A model generated the notes under the pieces. That model saw only the letters and a list, made by a program, of their open reading frames with translations. It was not told where the DNA came from and did not search any database. Of a DNA stretch of 64,000 bases, positions 1 to 8,593 are shown one piece after another. This stretch comes from an uncultured Lachnospira sp. (GTDB lineage Bacteria; Bacillota; Clostridia; Lachnospirales; Lachnospiraceae). Where the stretch lies: contig CAKRLE010000008.1 of NCBI GenBank assembly GCA_934359185.1, positions 62,001 to 126,000 of the forward strand, written 5' to 3'. The stretch's first letter is position 1. Every line of letters starts with the position of its first letter. The translations under genes and the position numbers were made by a program.

Positions 1-108
1 GCTTAAAGTTTATATTAAACCTGCAACCTTGGTATTAATCCAACTCCGCACTGTTAAAATATTAATGTGAATATATATTATATTAACTTCCAAACAGCTA
101 AATATTAA

Positions 109-528
109 TTACTTAGCATCCTTTGGTCTCTTAGCACCGTACTTAGAACGGGCCTGTCTTCTCTTAGCTACACCTGCTGTATCAAGTGTACCTCTAACGA
201 TATGATATCTTGTACCTGGTAAGTCCTTTACTCTACCACCTCTGATAAGAACAACGCTGTGCTCCTGAAGGTTGTGACCCTCACCTGGAATATATGATGT
301 TACTTCGATACCGTTTGAAAGACGAACTCTGGCAATCTTTCTAAGAGCTGAGTTAGGCTTCTTAGGTGTTGCAGTCTTAACAGCTGTACAAACTCCTCTC
401 TTCTGTGGAGCAGAGATATCTGTAGCCTTCTTCTGAAGTGAGTTGTAACCCTTCTGAAGAGCTGGTGCTGTTGACTTCTTAACAGTTGACTTTCTACCCT
501 GTCTTACTAACTGGTTAAATGTAGGCAT
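109..528 (-). CDS. rpsL: 30S ribosomal protein S12
   Basis: Small-subunit protein at the decoding centre. The 139-residue product has the full S12 signature, including KKPNSALRK and [16 protein letters not shown], the two loops where streptomycin-resistance changes occur; both have the wild-type lysines. The start is the ATG at 528, preceded by a strong GGAGGTG. A reading frame 14 codons longer would run through that ribosome binding site, so it is rejected. The gene has its own leader and promoter upstream. rpsG and fusA would normally follow to the left; bases 1-108 are AT-rich spacer with no gene visible. Confidence 0.98.
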   Translation of the reverse strand: MPTFNQLVRQGRKSTVKKSTAPALQKGYNSLQKKATDISAPQKRGVCTAVKTATPKKPNSALRKIARVRLSNGIEVTSYIPGEGHNLQEHSVVLIRGGRVKDLPGTRYHIVRGTLDTAGVAKRRQARSKYGAKRPKDAK

Positions 529-570
529 TCTTTTTTCACCTCCCGGAATTAGATTATATATGGGTTGCAC

Positions 571-639
571 GTTCAGTTATTCTGAACCTTTGCATTAAAT
601 AAGCGGACAATCTTTGCCCGCCTATTAACACGCTTATTT
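571..639 (-). promoter_or_regulatory. rpsL leader with two hairpins
   Basis: Between the rpsL promoter and its ribosome binding site the RNA can form two hairpins. The first has a 6-bp stem (plus-strand GCGGAC at 603-608 with GCCCGC at 616-621, one G-U) and is followed by a U-rich stretch. The second is a perfect GTTCAG/CTGAAC stem at 571-587. A competing pairing joins the first bases of the transcript (631-639) to 597-605. This looks like a regulated leader, but I do not recognise the family. Confidence 0.45.
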
Positions 640-668
640 ATTATATCTACTAAAAAAATTGTTGTCAA
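640..668 (-). promoter_or_regulatory. sigma-A promoter of rpsL
   Basis: On the minus strand a perfect TTGACA (663-668) and a perfect TATAAT (640-645) are separated by 17 bases. Transcription should start near 633, giving a leader of about 105 nt. This shows rpsL can be transcribed separately from rpoBC. Confidence 0.9.
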
Positions 669-719
669 GCATATAGCTAAAATATTTTAAAAATATTTTT
701 TTAACTAAAATATACAAAT

Positions 720-753
720 CATCTTCTTTCTTATATTTATATTAAAGAAGATG
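720..753 (-). terminator. intrinsic terminator of ddh
   Basis: A 10-bp perfect stem (CATCTTCTTT at 720-729 with AAAGAAGATG at 744-753) is followed on the minus strand by an AT-rich, T-biased stretch. The stem includes the last codons and stop of ddh, so the terminator overlaps the coding end. Confidence 0.65.
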
Positions 754-1722
754 AGCCCTTAACTCCTCACCACTTAATGGACTCAGATAGGCAGGAGCAA
801 TATCAAATACTGTCTTGCATCCTGTTGCGCCTTCCTTATGTAATCTGTTGATTGCACGTGCATACGCCACAATTACAGAGCCTGTGAATTCCGGATTAGA
901 ATCAAGCTTTAAACTGTATTCAATAATATGCTTATTTTCCTTATTCCATCCTGTAACTCCACTACGGAATACAAATCCACCATGTGGAATGCCTTTATGC
1001 TTTTCATTAAACTCTTCCTCGCTGATAAAATGTACTGTTGTATCATAATCAGCAAAGTAGTTAGGCATTGTCTTTATTTCGCTTTCGATTTTAGCAAGGT
1101 CTGCCCCATCCTCTGCTACAACAAAGCACTCTCTTGTATGTTTCTGTCTTGTAGTAAGTTCTGGATTCTCACCCGCACGGACAGCTCTTAAAGCCTCTTC
1201 AACCGGAATTGTGTACTGTTTAGCATTCTTTACGCCTTTAATTCTGCGAATAGCATCAGAATGGCCCTGACTTACACCTTTTCCCCAGAATGTATAATCA
1301 TTTCCATCTGGAAGTATGCAGTTAGCATACAGTCTGTTTAGAGAGAACATACCCGGATCCCATCCTGCTGAAATAAGAGCTATATGTCCATTCTCCTTAG
1401 CTGCTGCATCAACTGCAGCAAAATGGCCTGGAATATTCGCATGCGTATCAAAACTGTCAATTACATTAAAATATTTTGCGTACTCAGGAGTCTGCTTAGG
1501 AAGGTCTGTCGCACTGCCTCCGCATATGATAAGAACATCAATCTCATCCTTGTGCGCCTCAATTTCATTAACACTATATACTGGAACGCCTTCTGTGAGA
1601 ATCTTCACACTTGATGGGTCACGTCTTGAAAATACTGCACTAAGTGTAATGTCACTATTCTGCTTTATTGCACACTCTACACCTCTTGCAAGATTTCCAT
1701 AGCCTAAAATACCTGCTTTCAT
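742..1722 (-). CDS. ddh: meso-diaminopimelate D-dehydrogenase
   Basis: Cytosolic NADPH-dependent enzyme that makes meso-diaminopimelate directly from tetrahydrodipicolinate and ammonia, the one-step branch of lysine and peptidoglycan-precursor synthesis. The 326-residue length is normal for the family. The N terminus carries the Rossmann loop GILGYGNLARG, and the C-terminal half has the family pattern around SGVTGWNKENKHIIEYSLKLDSNP seen as separate short blocks. The gene stands alone between ppdK and rpsL, with a terminator on each side, so it is probably monocistronic. The family assignment is firm; use of the ddh branch rather than an aminotransferase route is inferred from the gene's presence. 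Confidence 0.93.
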   Translation of the reverse strand: MKAGILGYGNLARGVECAIKQNSDITLSAVFSRRDPSSVKILTEGVPVYSVNEIEAHKDEIDVLIICGGSATDLPKQTPEYAKYFNVIDSFDTHANIPGHFAAVDAAAKENGHIALISAGWDPGMFSLNRLYANCILPDGNDYTFWGKGVSQGHSDAIRRIKGVKNAKQYTIPVEEALRAVRAGENPELTTRQKHTRECFVVAEDGADLAKIESEIKTMPNYFADYDTTVHFISEEEFNEKHKGIPHGGFVFRSGVTGWNKENKHIIEYSLKLDSNPEFTGSVIVAYARAINRLHKEGATGCKTVFDIAPAYLSPLSGEELRAHLL

Positions 1723-1811
1723 CTACATATCCTTCTTTCTGTCTAATAATTTAATCAACATTATTTTATACTTAAATCCTGTCTTATGCACTAATTTTTT
1801 TTAAATTTCTG

Positions 1812-1841
1812 ATTATTTTCTTAATTAATTTAAGCTGTCAA
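1812..1841 (-). promoter_or_regulatory. candidate sigma-A promoter of ddh
   Basis: The minus strand has TTGACA (1836-1841), an 18-base spacer and AATAAT (1812-1817). The -35 is perfect and the -10 weak. A second, poorer candidate (TATAAA nearer the gene) exists, so the assignment is tentative. Confidence 0.45.
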
Positions 1842-1858
1842 ATTCTCCGCACTAAAAT

Positions 1859-1889
1859 CCCCCAGCTTGCATCTGCTACAAACTGGGGG
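1859..1889 (-). terminator. intrinsic terminator of ppdK
   Basis: Arms CCCCCAGCTTG and CAAACTGGGGG form a GC-rich stem with one G-U pair. The minus strand continues with ATTTTAG. It lies 30 bases after the ppdK stop codon. Confidence 0.85.
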
Positions 1890-1918
1890 ATAATTCTTAA
1901 TTAACCATATCTGATTAA

Positions 1919-4780
1919 TTAGTTATTTTTATTCTCTTCGTATGCTTTCTTAGCCTCATTGATGCCTGCCTTAAGTCCTGCATAACCAGCCTTTGCAACC
2001 TCTTTACCGACTTTAGCAGCTTCTTTGCCAATCTTAACAGCTTCCTTAGCTACTTCTTTGCCTACCTTAGCTGCCTCTGTTGCCGCCTGTTTTGCTTTTT
2101 CCTTCAATTCATCAGTATCAATTCCATTATTCTCGCCAGTCTGCTTAACATCACCATAAGTAATCGCAGCCTGTGCTGCAGCAAGTCTTGCGATTGGAAC
2201 TCTGAATGGTGAACAGCTTACATAATTAAGTCCTGTCTTATGACAAAATTCAATTGAGCTTGGATCTCCACCATGCTCACCACATATTCCACATTTGAGT
2301 TCTGGACGTGTACTTCTTCCTTTCTTAACTGCCATCTCAACTAACTGGCCAACACCTGTCTGGTCAAGTCTTGCAAATGGATCTGACTCATATATCTTTG
2401 CCTTATAGTATGAATCAAGGAATTTACCAGCATCATCTCTTGAAAATCCAAATGTCATCTGTGTAAGGTCATTTGTACCAAATGAGAAGAATTCAGCTTC
2501 CCTTGCAATCTGGTCAGCTGTAAGAGCTGCTCTTGGTATCTCAATCATAGTACCTATGTGATACTGCATATCGGAAGATTTCTCTGCCTTAACCTTCTCC
2601 GCAGTCTCAACAACAATATCCTTAACATACTTTAATTCCTTAACCTCACCAACAAGTGGAATCATTATCTCTGGAACTATTGTATATCCTTTCTCTGCGC
2701 TTACCTCAATAGCAGCCTCCATAACAGCTCTTGTCTGCATTCTGGCTATCTCTGGATATGTCACAGAAAGACGGCATCCTCTGTGTCCCATCATAGGGTT
2801 GAATTCATGAAGAGCATCACACTTCTGATGCACTTCTTCTACTGTAATTCCCATGTCTGCCGCAAGTGCTCTGATGTCTTCCTCATCTGTTGGAACAAAC
2901 TCATGAAGAGGTGGATCAAGGTATCTTACAGTCATTGGTCTGCCTTCAAGTGCTTCATACATAGCCTTAAAATCTGCCTTCTGGAATTCTCCGATTGCCT
3001 TTAGTGCTTCTTCTCTCTGCTCAATATTATCTGAAAGAATCATTCTTCTAAACTTAGGTATTCTGTCCTCACCAAAGAACATATGCTCTGTCCTGCAAAG
3101 ACCAATTCCTTCTGCACCAAGCTCAACAGCCTTCTTAGTATCTACCGGTGTATCTGCATTAGTTCTTACACCAAGCTTTCTATACTTATCGGCAAGCGCC
3201 ATTATTCTTCCAAAATCACCTGACACATCAGGGTCTTTAGTTGCTATATCACCCTTGTATATATTACCAGTTGTTCCATCAAGCGATATATAATCTCCCT
3301 CATGGAATGTATATCCGCCTAGTTCAAACCACTTTTCTTCTTCACTTATCTTGATGTCTCCGCATCCTGATACACAGCATGTTCCCATTCCTCTTGCAAC
3401 AACGGCTGCATGTGATGTCATTCCTCCTCTGACTGTAAGGATACCCTGTGCTGCCTTCATTCCTTCGATGTCTTCTGGAGATGTCTCAAGTCTTACAAGA
3501 ATCACTCTCTCGTTCCTGCCGCCCTTACCAAGTGCCTTGGCATCCTCTGCTGTGAAGCATACCTTACCTGCAGCAGCTCCTGGTGAAGCAGGCAATGCCT
3601 TGCCAATAACCTCTCCATCTTCAAGCGCCTTAGGGTCAAATACTGGATGAAGTACCTGATCAAGTGACTTTGCATCTATTCTAAGCACTGCCTCTTCCTC
3701 TGTTATCTGTCCCTCATCAATAAGATCACATGCAATCTTTAAAGCAGCATGTGCTGTTCTCTTACCATTACGTGTCTGTAAGAAATACAGCTTTCCTTCT
3801 TCAATTGTGAACTCCATATCCTGCATATCATGGAAATGATTCTCAAGCTTCATGGCAAGCTCCATGAATTCCTTGTAGCAATCTGGCAGATCATCCTCAA
3901 GCTGTGATATAGGCTGTGGTGTTCTTACACCTGCAACTACATCCTCCCCCTGTGCATTGATAAGATACTCGCCATAGATGCCTTTTTCTCCTGTTGATGG
4001 GTTACGTGTAAACGCAACACCTGTTCCTGATGTCTCCCCTTTATTACCGAATACCATAGTCTGTACATTGACAGCTGTTCCCCAATCTCCAGGTATATCG
4101 TTATCTCTTCTATATACAATTGCTCTTGGATTATCCCATGATCTAAATACAGCTTTCACTGCCCCCATAAGCTGTTCACGAGGATCTTGTGGAAATTCCT
4201 CTCCATGCATTGCATCTTTATAAACCTGCTTAAATTTCTCGGCAAGATTCTTAAGATCGTCAGCATCAAGCTCTGTATCATATTTAACGCCTTTGGCCTC
4301 CTTCATCTCGTCGATAATTTTCTCAAAAAATGACTTAGGCACTTCCATTACAACGTCTGAATACATCTGGATAAATCTTCTATATGAATCATATGCAAAT
4401 CTTGGATTACCTGTCTTCTTTGCAAATCCTTCAACTGCCACATCATTAAGTCCAAGATTAAGGATTGTATCCATCATACCTGGCATAGAAGCTCTTGCAC
4501 CAGATCTTACCGATACAAGCAACGGATCCTGTGTATCACCAAATTTTTTATTGTTGACTTCTTCCAGCCATTTAAGCGCTTCAAATATCTGTTCTTTTAT
4601 TTCATCAGATATCTCTTTTCCCTTGGCATAATAATCTGTACACGCTTCTGTTGTCACTGTAAATCCTTGTGGTATAGGCATCCCCAATCCTGTCATCTCC
4701 GCAAGGTTACATCCCTTACCGCCGAGCAGATTACGCATTGACGCGTTACCTTCGTTAAATAAATAAACCCATTTAGCCAT
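1919..4780 (-). CDS. ppdK: pyruvate, phosphate dikinase with added C-terminal tail
   Basis: Interconverts pyruvate, ATP and phosphate with PEP, AMP and diphosphate; in fermenting anaerobes it usually serves glycolysis or gluconeogenesis. The 953 residues contain the ATP-grasp domain, the phosphohistidine domain (GGMTSHAAVVARGMGTCC, with catalytic His) and the PEP-binding barrel ending in CGICGEHGGDPSS with the catalytic Cys. The canonical end is ARLAAAQAAITYG near residue 875. About 75 further residues follow, very rich in Lys, Ala, Glu and Gly, repeating blocks such as AAKVGKEVAKE. The tail is in frame and runs to the normal terminator, so it is not a frameshift. The gene has its own promoter overlapped by a Rex-like operator. 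Confidence 0.96.
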   Translation of the reverse strand: MAKWVYLFNEGNASMRNLLGGKGCNLAEMTGLGMPIPQGFTVTTEACTDYYAKGKEISDEIKEQIFEALKWLEEVNNKKFGDTQDPLLVSVRSGARASMPGMMDTILNLGLNDVAVEGFAKKTGNPRFAYDSYRRFIQMYSDVVMEVPKSFFEKIIDEMKEAKGVKYDTELDADDLKNLAEKFKQVYKDAMHGEEFPQDPREQLMGAVKAVFRSWDNPRAIVYRRDNDIPGDWGTAVNVQTMVFGNKGETSGTGVAFTRNPSTGEKGIYGEYLINAQGEDVVAGVRTPQPISQLEDDLPDCYKEFMELAMKLENHFHDMQDMEFTIEEGKLYFLQTRNGKRTAHAALKIACDLIDEGQITEEEAVLRIDAKSLDQVLHPVFDPKALEDGEVIGKALPASPGAAAGKVCFTAEDAKALGKGGRNERVILVRLETSPEDIEGMKAAQGILTVRGGMTSHAAVVARGMGTCCVSGCGDIKISEEEKWFELGGYTFHEGDYISLDGTTGNIYKGDIATKDPDVSGDFGRIMALADKYRKLGVRTNADTPVDTKKAVELGAEGIGLCRTEHMFFGEDRIPKFRRMILSDNIEQREEALKAIGEFQKADFKAMYEALEGRPMTVRYLDPPLHEFVPTDEEDIRALAADMGITVEEVHQKCDALHEFNPMMGHRGCRLSVTYPEIARMQTRAVMEAAIEVSAEKGYTIVPEIMIPLVGEVKELKYVKDIVVETAEKVKAEKSSDMQYHIGTMIEIPRAALTADQIAREAEFFSFGTNDLTQMTFGFSRDDAGKFLDSYYKAKIYESDPFARLDQTGVGQLVEMAVKKGRSTRPELKCGICGEHGGDPSSIEFCHKTGLNYVSCSPFRVPIARLAAAQAAITYGDVKQTGENNGIDTDELKEKAKQAATEAAKVGKEVAKEAVKIGKEAAKVGKEVAKAGYAGLKAGINEAKKAYEENKNN

Positions 4781-4823
4781 AAGCTCCTCCTTATATATCT
4801 TTTAATTATTTGCGACTTGGATA

Positions 4824-4841
4824 TTGTTAATTTTATAACAA
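4824..4841. promoter_or_regulatory. Rex-like operator over the ppdK -10
   Basis: The 18-mer TTGTTAATTTTATAACAA matches the Firmicute Rex consensus TTGTTAANNNNTTAACAA at all but one defined position. It spans the ppdK -10 box (4830-4835). Binding of the NADH-sensing repressor there would block polymerase. The match is seen; control by Rex is inferred. Confidence 0.65.
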
Positions 4842-4858
4842 TTTATTCATCTTGTCAA
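4830..4858 (-). promoter_or_regulatory. sigma-A promoter of ppdK
   Basis: The minus strand has a perfect TTGACA (4853-4858), a 17-base spacer and TAAAAT (4830-4835). It lies just after the rpoC terminator, so ppdK is transcribed independently of rpoBC. Confidence 0.85.
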
Positions 4859-4868
4859 ATAAAATAAT

Positions 4869-4909
4869 AGTAAAAGCCACAGATGCATTATGCATCTGTG
4901 GCTTCTACT
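4869..4909 (-). terminator. intrinsic terminator of rpoBC
   Basis: A long, nearly perfect hairpin has arms AAGCCACAGATGCA and TGCATCTGTGGCTT, extended by AGTA/TACT on the outside. It is followed on the minus strand by ATTATTTTATTT. It starts 13 bases beyond the rpoC stop. Confidence 0.92.
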
Positions 4910-4922
4910 TTAGTACTTTATA

Positions 4923-7900
4923 TTATTCTGTAATGTTGATTACTTCATCCTCTGCCTCTGATCCAGCTTCAGTTTCAGCTTTCATTTCTGCTTCTGGTGC
5001 TGTATCTTCTGCCTCTTCGACATATTCAACACCTGTATCAAGCTTTACATCAGCGTATCTCTTCATACCTGTACCGGCTGGAATAAGCTTACCAATAATT
5101 ACGTTCTCTTTAAGACCGATTAATGGGTCTACTTTTCCATTGATAGCCGCATCAGTAAGAACCTTTGTAGTCTCCTGGAATGAAGCTGCTGACATAAATG
5201 AATTAGTTGCAAGTGAAGCCTTAGTGATACCAAGAATAATTGGAGTTCCTGTAGCTGGAGTCTTACCCTCCTCAACAAGCTTCTCATTAACTTCTGTAAA
5301 GTCAATTGTATCTACCTGTGAACCAGGAAGGAATCCTGAATCACCAGCCTCATCAATGATAATCTTCTTAAGCATCTGACGTACTATAAGCTCGATATGC
5401 TTATCATTGATTTCAACACCCTGTATTCTATATACCTTCTGTACCTCACGGATCATGTAATCCTGAACAGCACGAACGCCTAAGATTCTAACGATATCGT
5501 GTGGATTCTCAGAACCCTCTGTGATTTCCTCACCCTTTACAACTATCTGTCCTTCCTGAACCTTAACTCTAGTATCTCTTGATACTGGGTAGGCCTTAGA
5601 ATTGCCTTCGTCATCTGTGATTACGATATCTGTCTTCTTATCAGTTTTTGCAAAGCTTACTACTCCGCCAAATTCAGCTAAGACAGCAAGTGTCTTTGGC
5701 TTTCTTGCCTCGAAAAGCTCCTCTACTCTAGGAAGACCCTGTGTGATGTTATCACCAGCAACACCACCAGTATGGAAAGTTCTCATAGTAAGCTGTGTAC
5801 CAGGCTCACCGATTGACTGGGCAGCGATGATACCAACAGCCTCGCCAACCTGAACAGTCTGACCAGTTGCCATGTTAGAACCATAACATTTAGCACATAC
5901 ACCAATATGTGAACGGCATGTAAGTATCGTTCTAATCTTAATCTCTTCTCTGCCTGTTCCCACGATTGCAGCAGCTCTCTTAGGTGTAACAAGCGTATTA
6001 GCTCTTGCAATAACACTGCCATCAGCATCTACAATATCTTCAGCAAGGAATCTGCCTGTAATACGCTCCTGTAATGACTCAAGCACATCAGCCTTAGCAT
6101 CACTGTCAGCTGTAGCTTTATCATTAACAAATTCATATACATACATACCCGGAATAGGCTTTCCTACGCTACAATCATTCTCTCTGATAACAAGATCCTG
6201 TGAAACGTCAACCAGACGTCGTGTAAGATATCCAGAATCGGCTGTCTTAAGGGCTGTATCTGACATACCTTTACGGGCACCATGGGCTGAAATGAAATAT
6301 TCCAGAACATCAAGACCCTCACGGAAGTTTGACTTGATAGGAAGTTCAATTGTATGTCCTGATGTATCAGCCATCAGTCCACGCATACCTGCAAGCTGTT
6401 TAATCTGCTGGTTAGAACCACGGGCACCTGAGTCAGCCATCATGAAGATATTGTTATACTTATCAAGACCTGCAAGAAGAGCATCCTTTAACTTCTCATC
6501 TGTCTCCTGCCATACCTTAATAACATTCTTGTATCTTTCTTCATCAGTTGAACGACCTCTGTTGTAGTTCTGTGCAATCTGTTCAACCTTTTTCTCGGCA
6601 TTAGCAATAAGTTCTTTCTTGATAGGTGGCACAGTCATCTCTGAAATAGAAACTGTCATAGCCGCTCTTGTAGAGTACTTATAACCTGTTGCCTTGATAT
6701 CATCAAGAACTTCTGCTGTCTTTGTTGTACCATGTGTATTAATTACATGCTGTAAAATATCCTTAAGCTGCTTCTTACCAACATGGAAATCAACTTCAAG
6801 TATAAGCTCGTTTCCCGGAATACTTCTGTCAACGAAACCAAGATCCTGTGGAAGAATTTCATTAAATATAAATCTTCCTAATGTCGATTCTACATTACCA
6901 TGCTTAACTTCTCCATTAACTGTTCTGGTTACACTGACAAGTATCTTGGAATGTAATGTAATAACTCCATTCTCATATGCAAGAATTGCCTCGTTCAAAT
7001 CCTTAAAGAACTTACCTTCTCCCTTTGCACCTGGTCTTTCCTGTGTAAGATAATAGATACCAAGTACCATATCCTGTGATGGAACTGCAACAGGACCACC
7101 ATCAGAAGGCTTTAATAAGTTATTAGGAGATAACAGCATAAATCTACACTCTGCCTGTGCCTCTACTGAAAGAGGAAGATGGACAGCCATCTGGTCACCA
7201 TCGAAATCGGCATTGAACGCTGTACAAACTAATGGATGGAGCTTAATAGCCTTACCTTCTACAAGGATTGGTTCAAATGCCTGAATACCAAGTCTATGAA
7301 GTGTAGGAGCACGGTTAAGCATAACTGGATGCTCTTTAATTACATCTTCAAGTACATCCCATACATCATTCTCAAGTGCCTCAACACTCTTCTTAGCTTT
7401 CTTGATATTCTCAGCCTTGCCACGTCTTACAAGCTCTCTCATAACGAAAGGCTTGAAAAGCTCAATAGCCATCTCCTTTGGAAGACCGCACTGATATATC
7501 TTAAGCTCTGGACCAACTACGATAACTGAACGGCCTGAATAGTCAACTCGCTTACCAAGAAGGTTCTGACGGAAACGTCCCTGCTTACCTTTAAGTAAAT
7601 CAGATAATGACTTTAACGCTCTGTTACCAGGACCAGTTACTGGACGTCCATTTCTACGTCCATTATCAATTAGAGCGTCTACAGCTTCCTGAAGCATTCT
7701 CTTCTCATTACGAACAATGATATCTGGTGCTCCAAGTTCAATAAGTCTTGCAAGACGATTATTACGGTTGATGATTCTTCTGTATAAATCATTAAGGTCT
7801 GATGTAGCAAATCTACCACCATCAAGCTGAACCATAGGTCTTAAATCTGGTGGGATAACTGGTACTTCTGTAAGTATCATCCACTCAGGCTTAGTTCCAG

Positions 7901-8576
7901 CATTAATAAATGCCTCCATAACCTCAATTCTCTTGATAAGTCTTGCTGCCTTCTGTGAAGTTGTATTAGCAAGCTCTTCTTTAAGCTTAACAACCTCTTC
8001 CTCAAGATTAACATTTTTTAAGAGCTCATATATAGCTTCTGCACCCATGCCAACACGGAATGTGCTGCCGTACTGATCATACGCTTCTCTGTATTCCTGT
8101 TCAGTCATTATCTTCTTGAAAGGAATATCTGTTTCGCCTGGATCAAGTACGATGTATGCTGCAAAGTAAAGAACCTTTTCAAGATTCTTAGGACCGATAT
8201 CAAGAATTAAATCCATTCTGCTTGGGATTCCCTTGAAATACCAGATATGCGATACTGGCGCAGCAAGGTGAATATGACCCATACGGTCTCTTCGCACACT
8301 TGCCTTAGTAACCTCAACACCACACTTATCACAGATAATACCCTTATCTTTGATTTTCTTATATTTACCACAGTGGCATTCCCAGTCCTTACTAGGTCCA
8401 AATATTCTCTCACAGAACAAACCATCTCTTTCAGGCTTTAATGTTCTATAATTAATTGTCTCTGGCTTAGTTACCTCGCCATGTGACCACTCTAATATAT
8501 TCTCTGGAGAAGCAAGTTTAATCTGAATCTTGTCAAACTTCATTGCGTTATTAGACTTCTTTGATTCCTCTGCCAT
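4923..8576 (-). CDS. rpoC: DNA-directed RNA polymerase subunit beta'
   Basis: Catalytic subunit of RNA polymerase, 1217 residues. The zinc-binding cysteines are at about residues 67, 69, 82 and 85. The magnesium-binding NADFDGD loop is at 455-461, and the bridge/trigger region follows with [19 protein letters not shown]. The C-terminal end is acidic. It begins 17 bases after the rpoB stop with its own GAAGGGAG ribosome binding site, so the two are co-transcribed, and it ends at a strong terminator. No unusual insertion was seen. Confidence 0.98.
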   Translation of the reverse strand: MAEESKKSNNAMKFDKIQIKLASPENILEWSHGEVTKPETINYRTLKPERDGLFCERIFGPSKDWECHCGKYKKIKDKGIICDKCGVEVTKASVRRDRMGHIHLAAPVSHIWYFKGIPSRMDLILDIGPKNLEKVLYFAAYIVLDPGETDIPFKKIMTEQEYREAYDQYGSTFRVGMGAEAIYELLKNVNLEEEVVKLKEELANTTSQKAARLIKRIEVMEAFINAGTKPEWMILTEVPVIPPDLRPMVQLDGGRFATSDLNDLYRRIINRNNRLARLIELGAPDIIVRNEKRMLQEAVDALIDNGRRNGRPVTGPGNRALKSLSDLLKGKQGRFRQNLLGKRVDYSGRSVIVVGPELKIYQCGLPKEMAIELFKPFVMRELVRRGKAENIKKAKKSVEALENDVWDVLEDVIKEHPVMLNRAPTLHRLGIQAFEPILVEGKAIKLHPLVCTAFNADFDGDQMAVHLPLSVEAQAECRFMLLSPNNLLKPSDGGPVAVPSQDMVLGIYYLTQERPGAKGEGKFFKDLNEAILAYENGVITLHSKILVSVTRTVNGEVKHGNVESTLGRFIFNEILPQDLGFVDRSIPGNELILEVDFHVGKKQLKDILQHVINTHGTTKTAEVLDDIKATGYKYSTRAAMTVSISEMTVPPIKKELIANAEKKVEQIAQNYNRGRSTDEERYKNVIKVWQETDEKLKDALLAGLDKYNNIFMMADSGARGSNQQIKQLAGMRGLMADTSGHTIELPIKSNFREGLDVLEYFISAHGARKGMSDTALKTADSGYLTRRLVDVSQDLVIRENDCSVGKPIPGMYVYEFVNDKATADSDAKADVLESLQERITGRFLAEDIVDADGSVIARANTLVTPKRAAAIVGTGREEIKIRTILTCRSHIGVCAKCYGSNMATGQTVQVGEAVGIIAAQSIGEPGTQLTMRTFHTGGVAGDNITQGLPRVEELFEARKPKTLAVLAEFGGVVSFAKTDKKTDIVITDDEGNSKAYPVSRDTRVKVQEGQIVVKGEEITEGSENPHDIVRILGVRAVQDYMIREVQKVYRIQGVEINDKHIELIVRQMLKKIIIDEAGDSGFLPGSQVDTIDFTEVNEKLVEEGKTPATGTPIILGITKASLATNSFMSAASFQETTKVLTDAAINGKVDPLIGLKENVIIGKLIPAGTGMKRYADVKLDTGVEYVEEAEDTAPEAEMKAETEAGSEAEDEVINITE

Positions 8577-8593
8577 CTTTCTGCTCCCTTCTA

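Noticed and set aside
2090..2150. Frameshift as the cause of the PPDK tail.
   Set aside because: The tail keeps one frame, has regular repeats and ends just before the normal terminator.
4852..5379. A 175-residue plus-strand reading frame rich in Ser and Thr, antisense to the end of rpoC.
   Set aside because: It is a shadow of the rpoC reading frame, without a ribosome binding site, and begins in the rpoC terminator.
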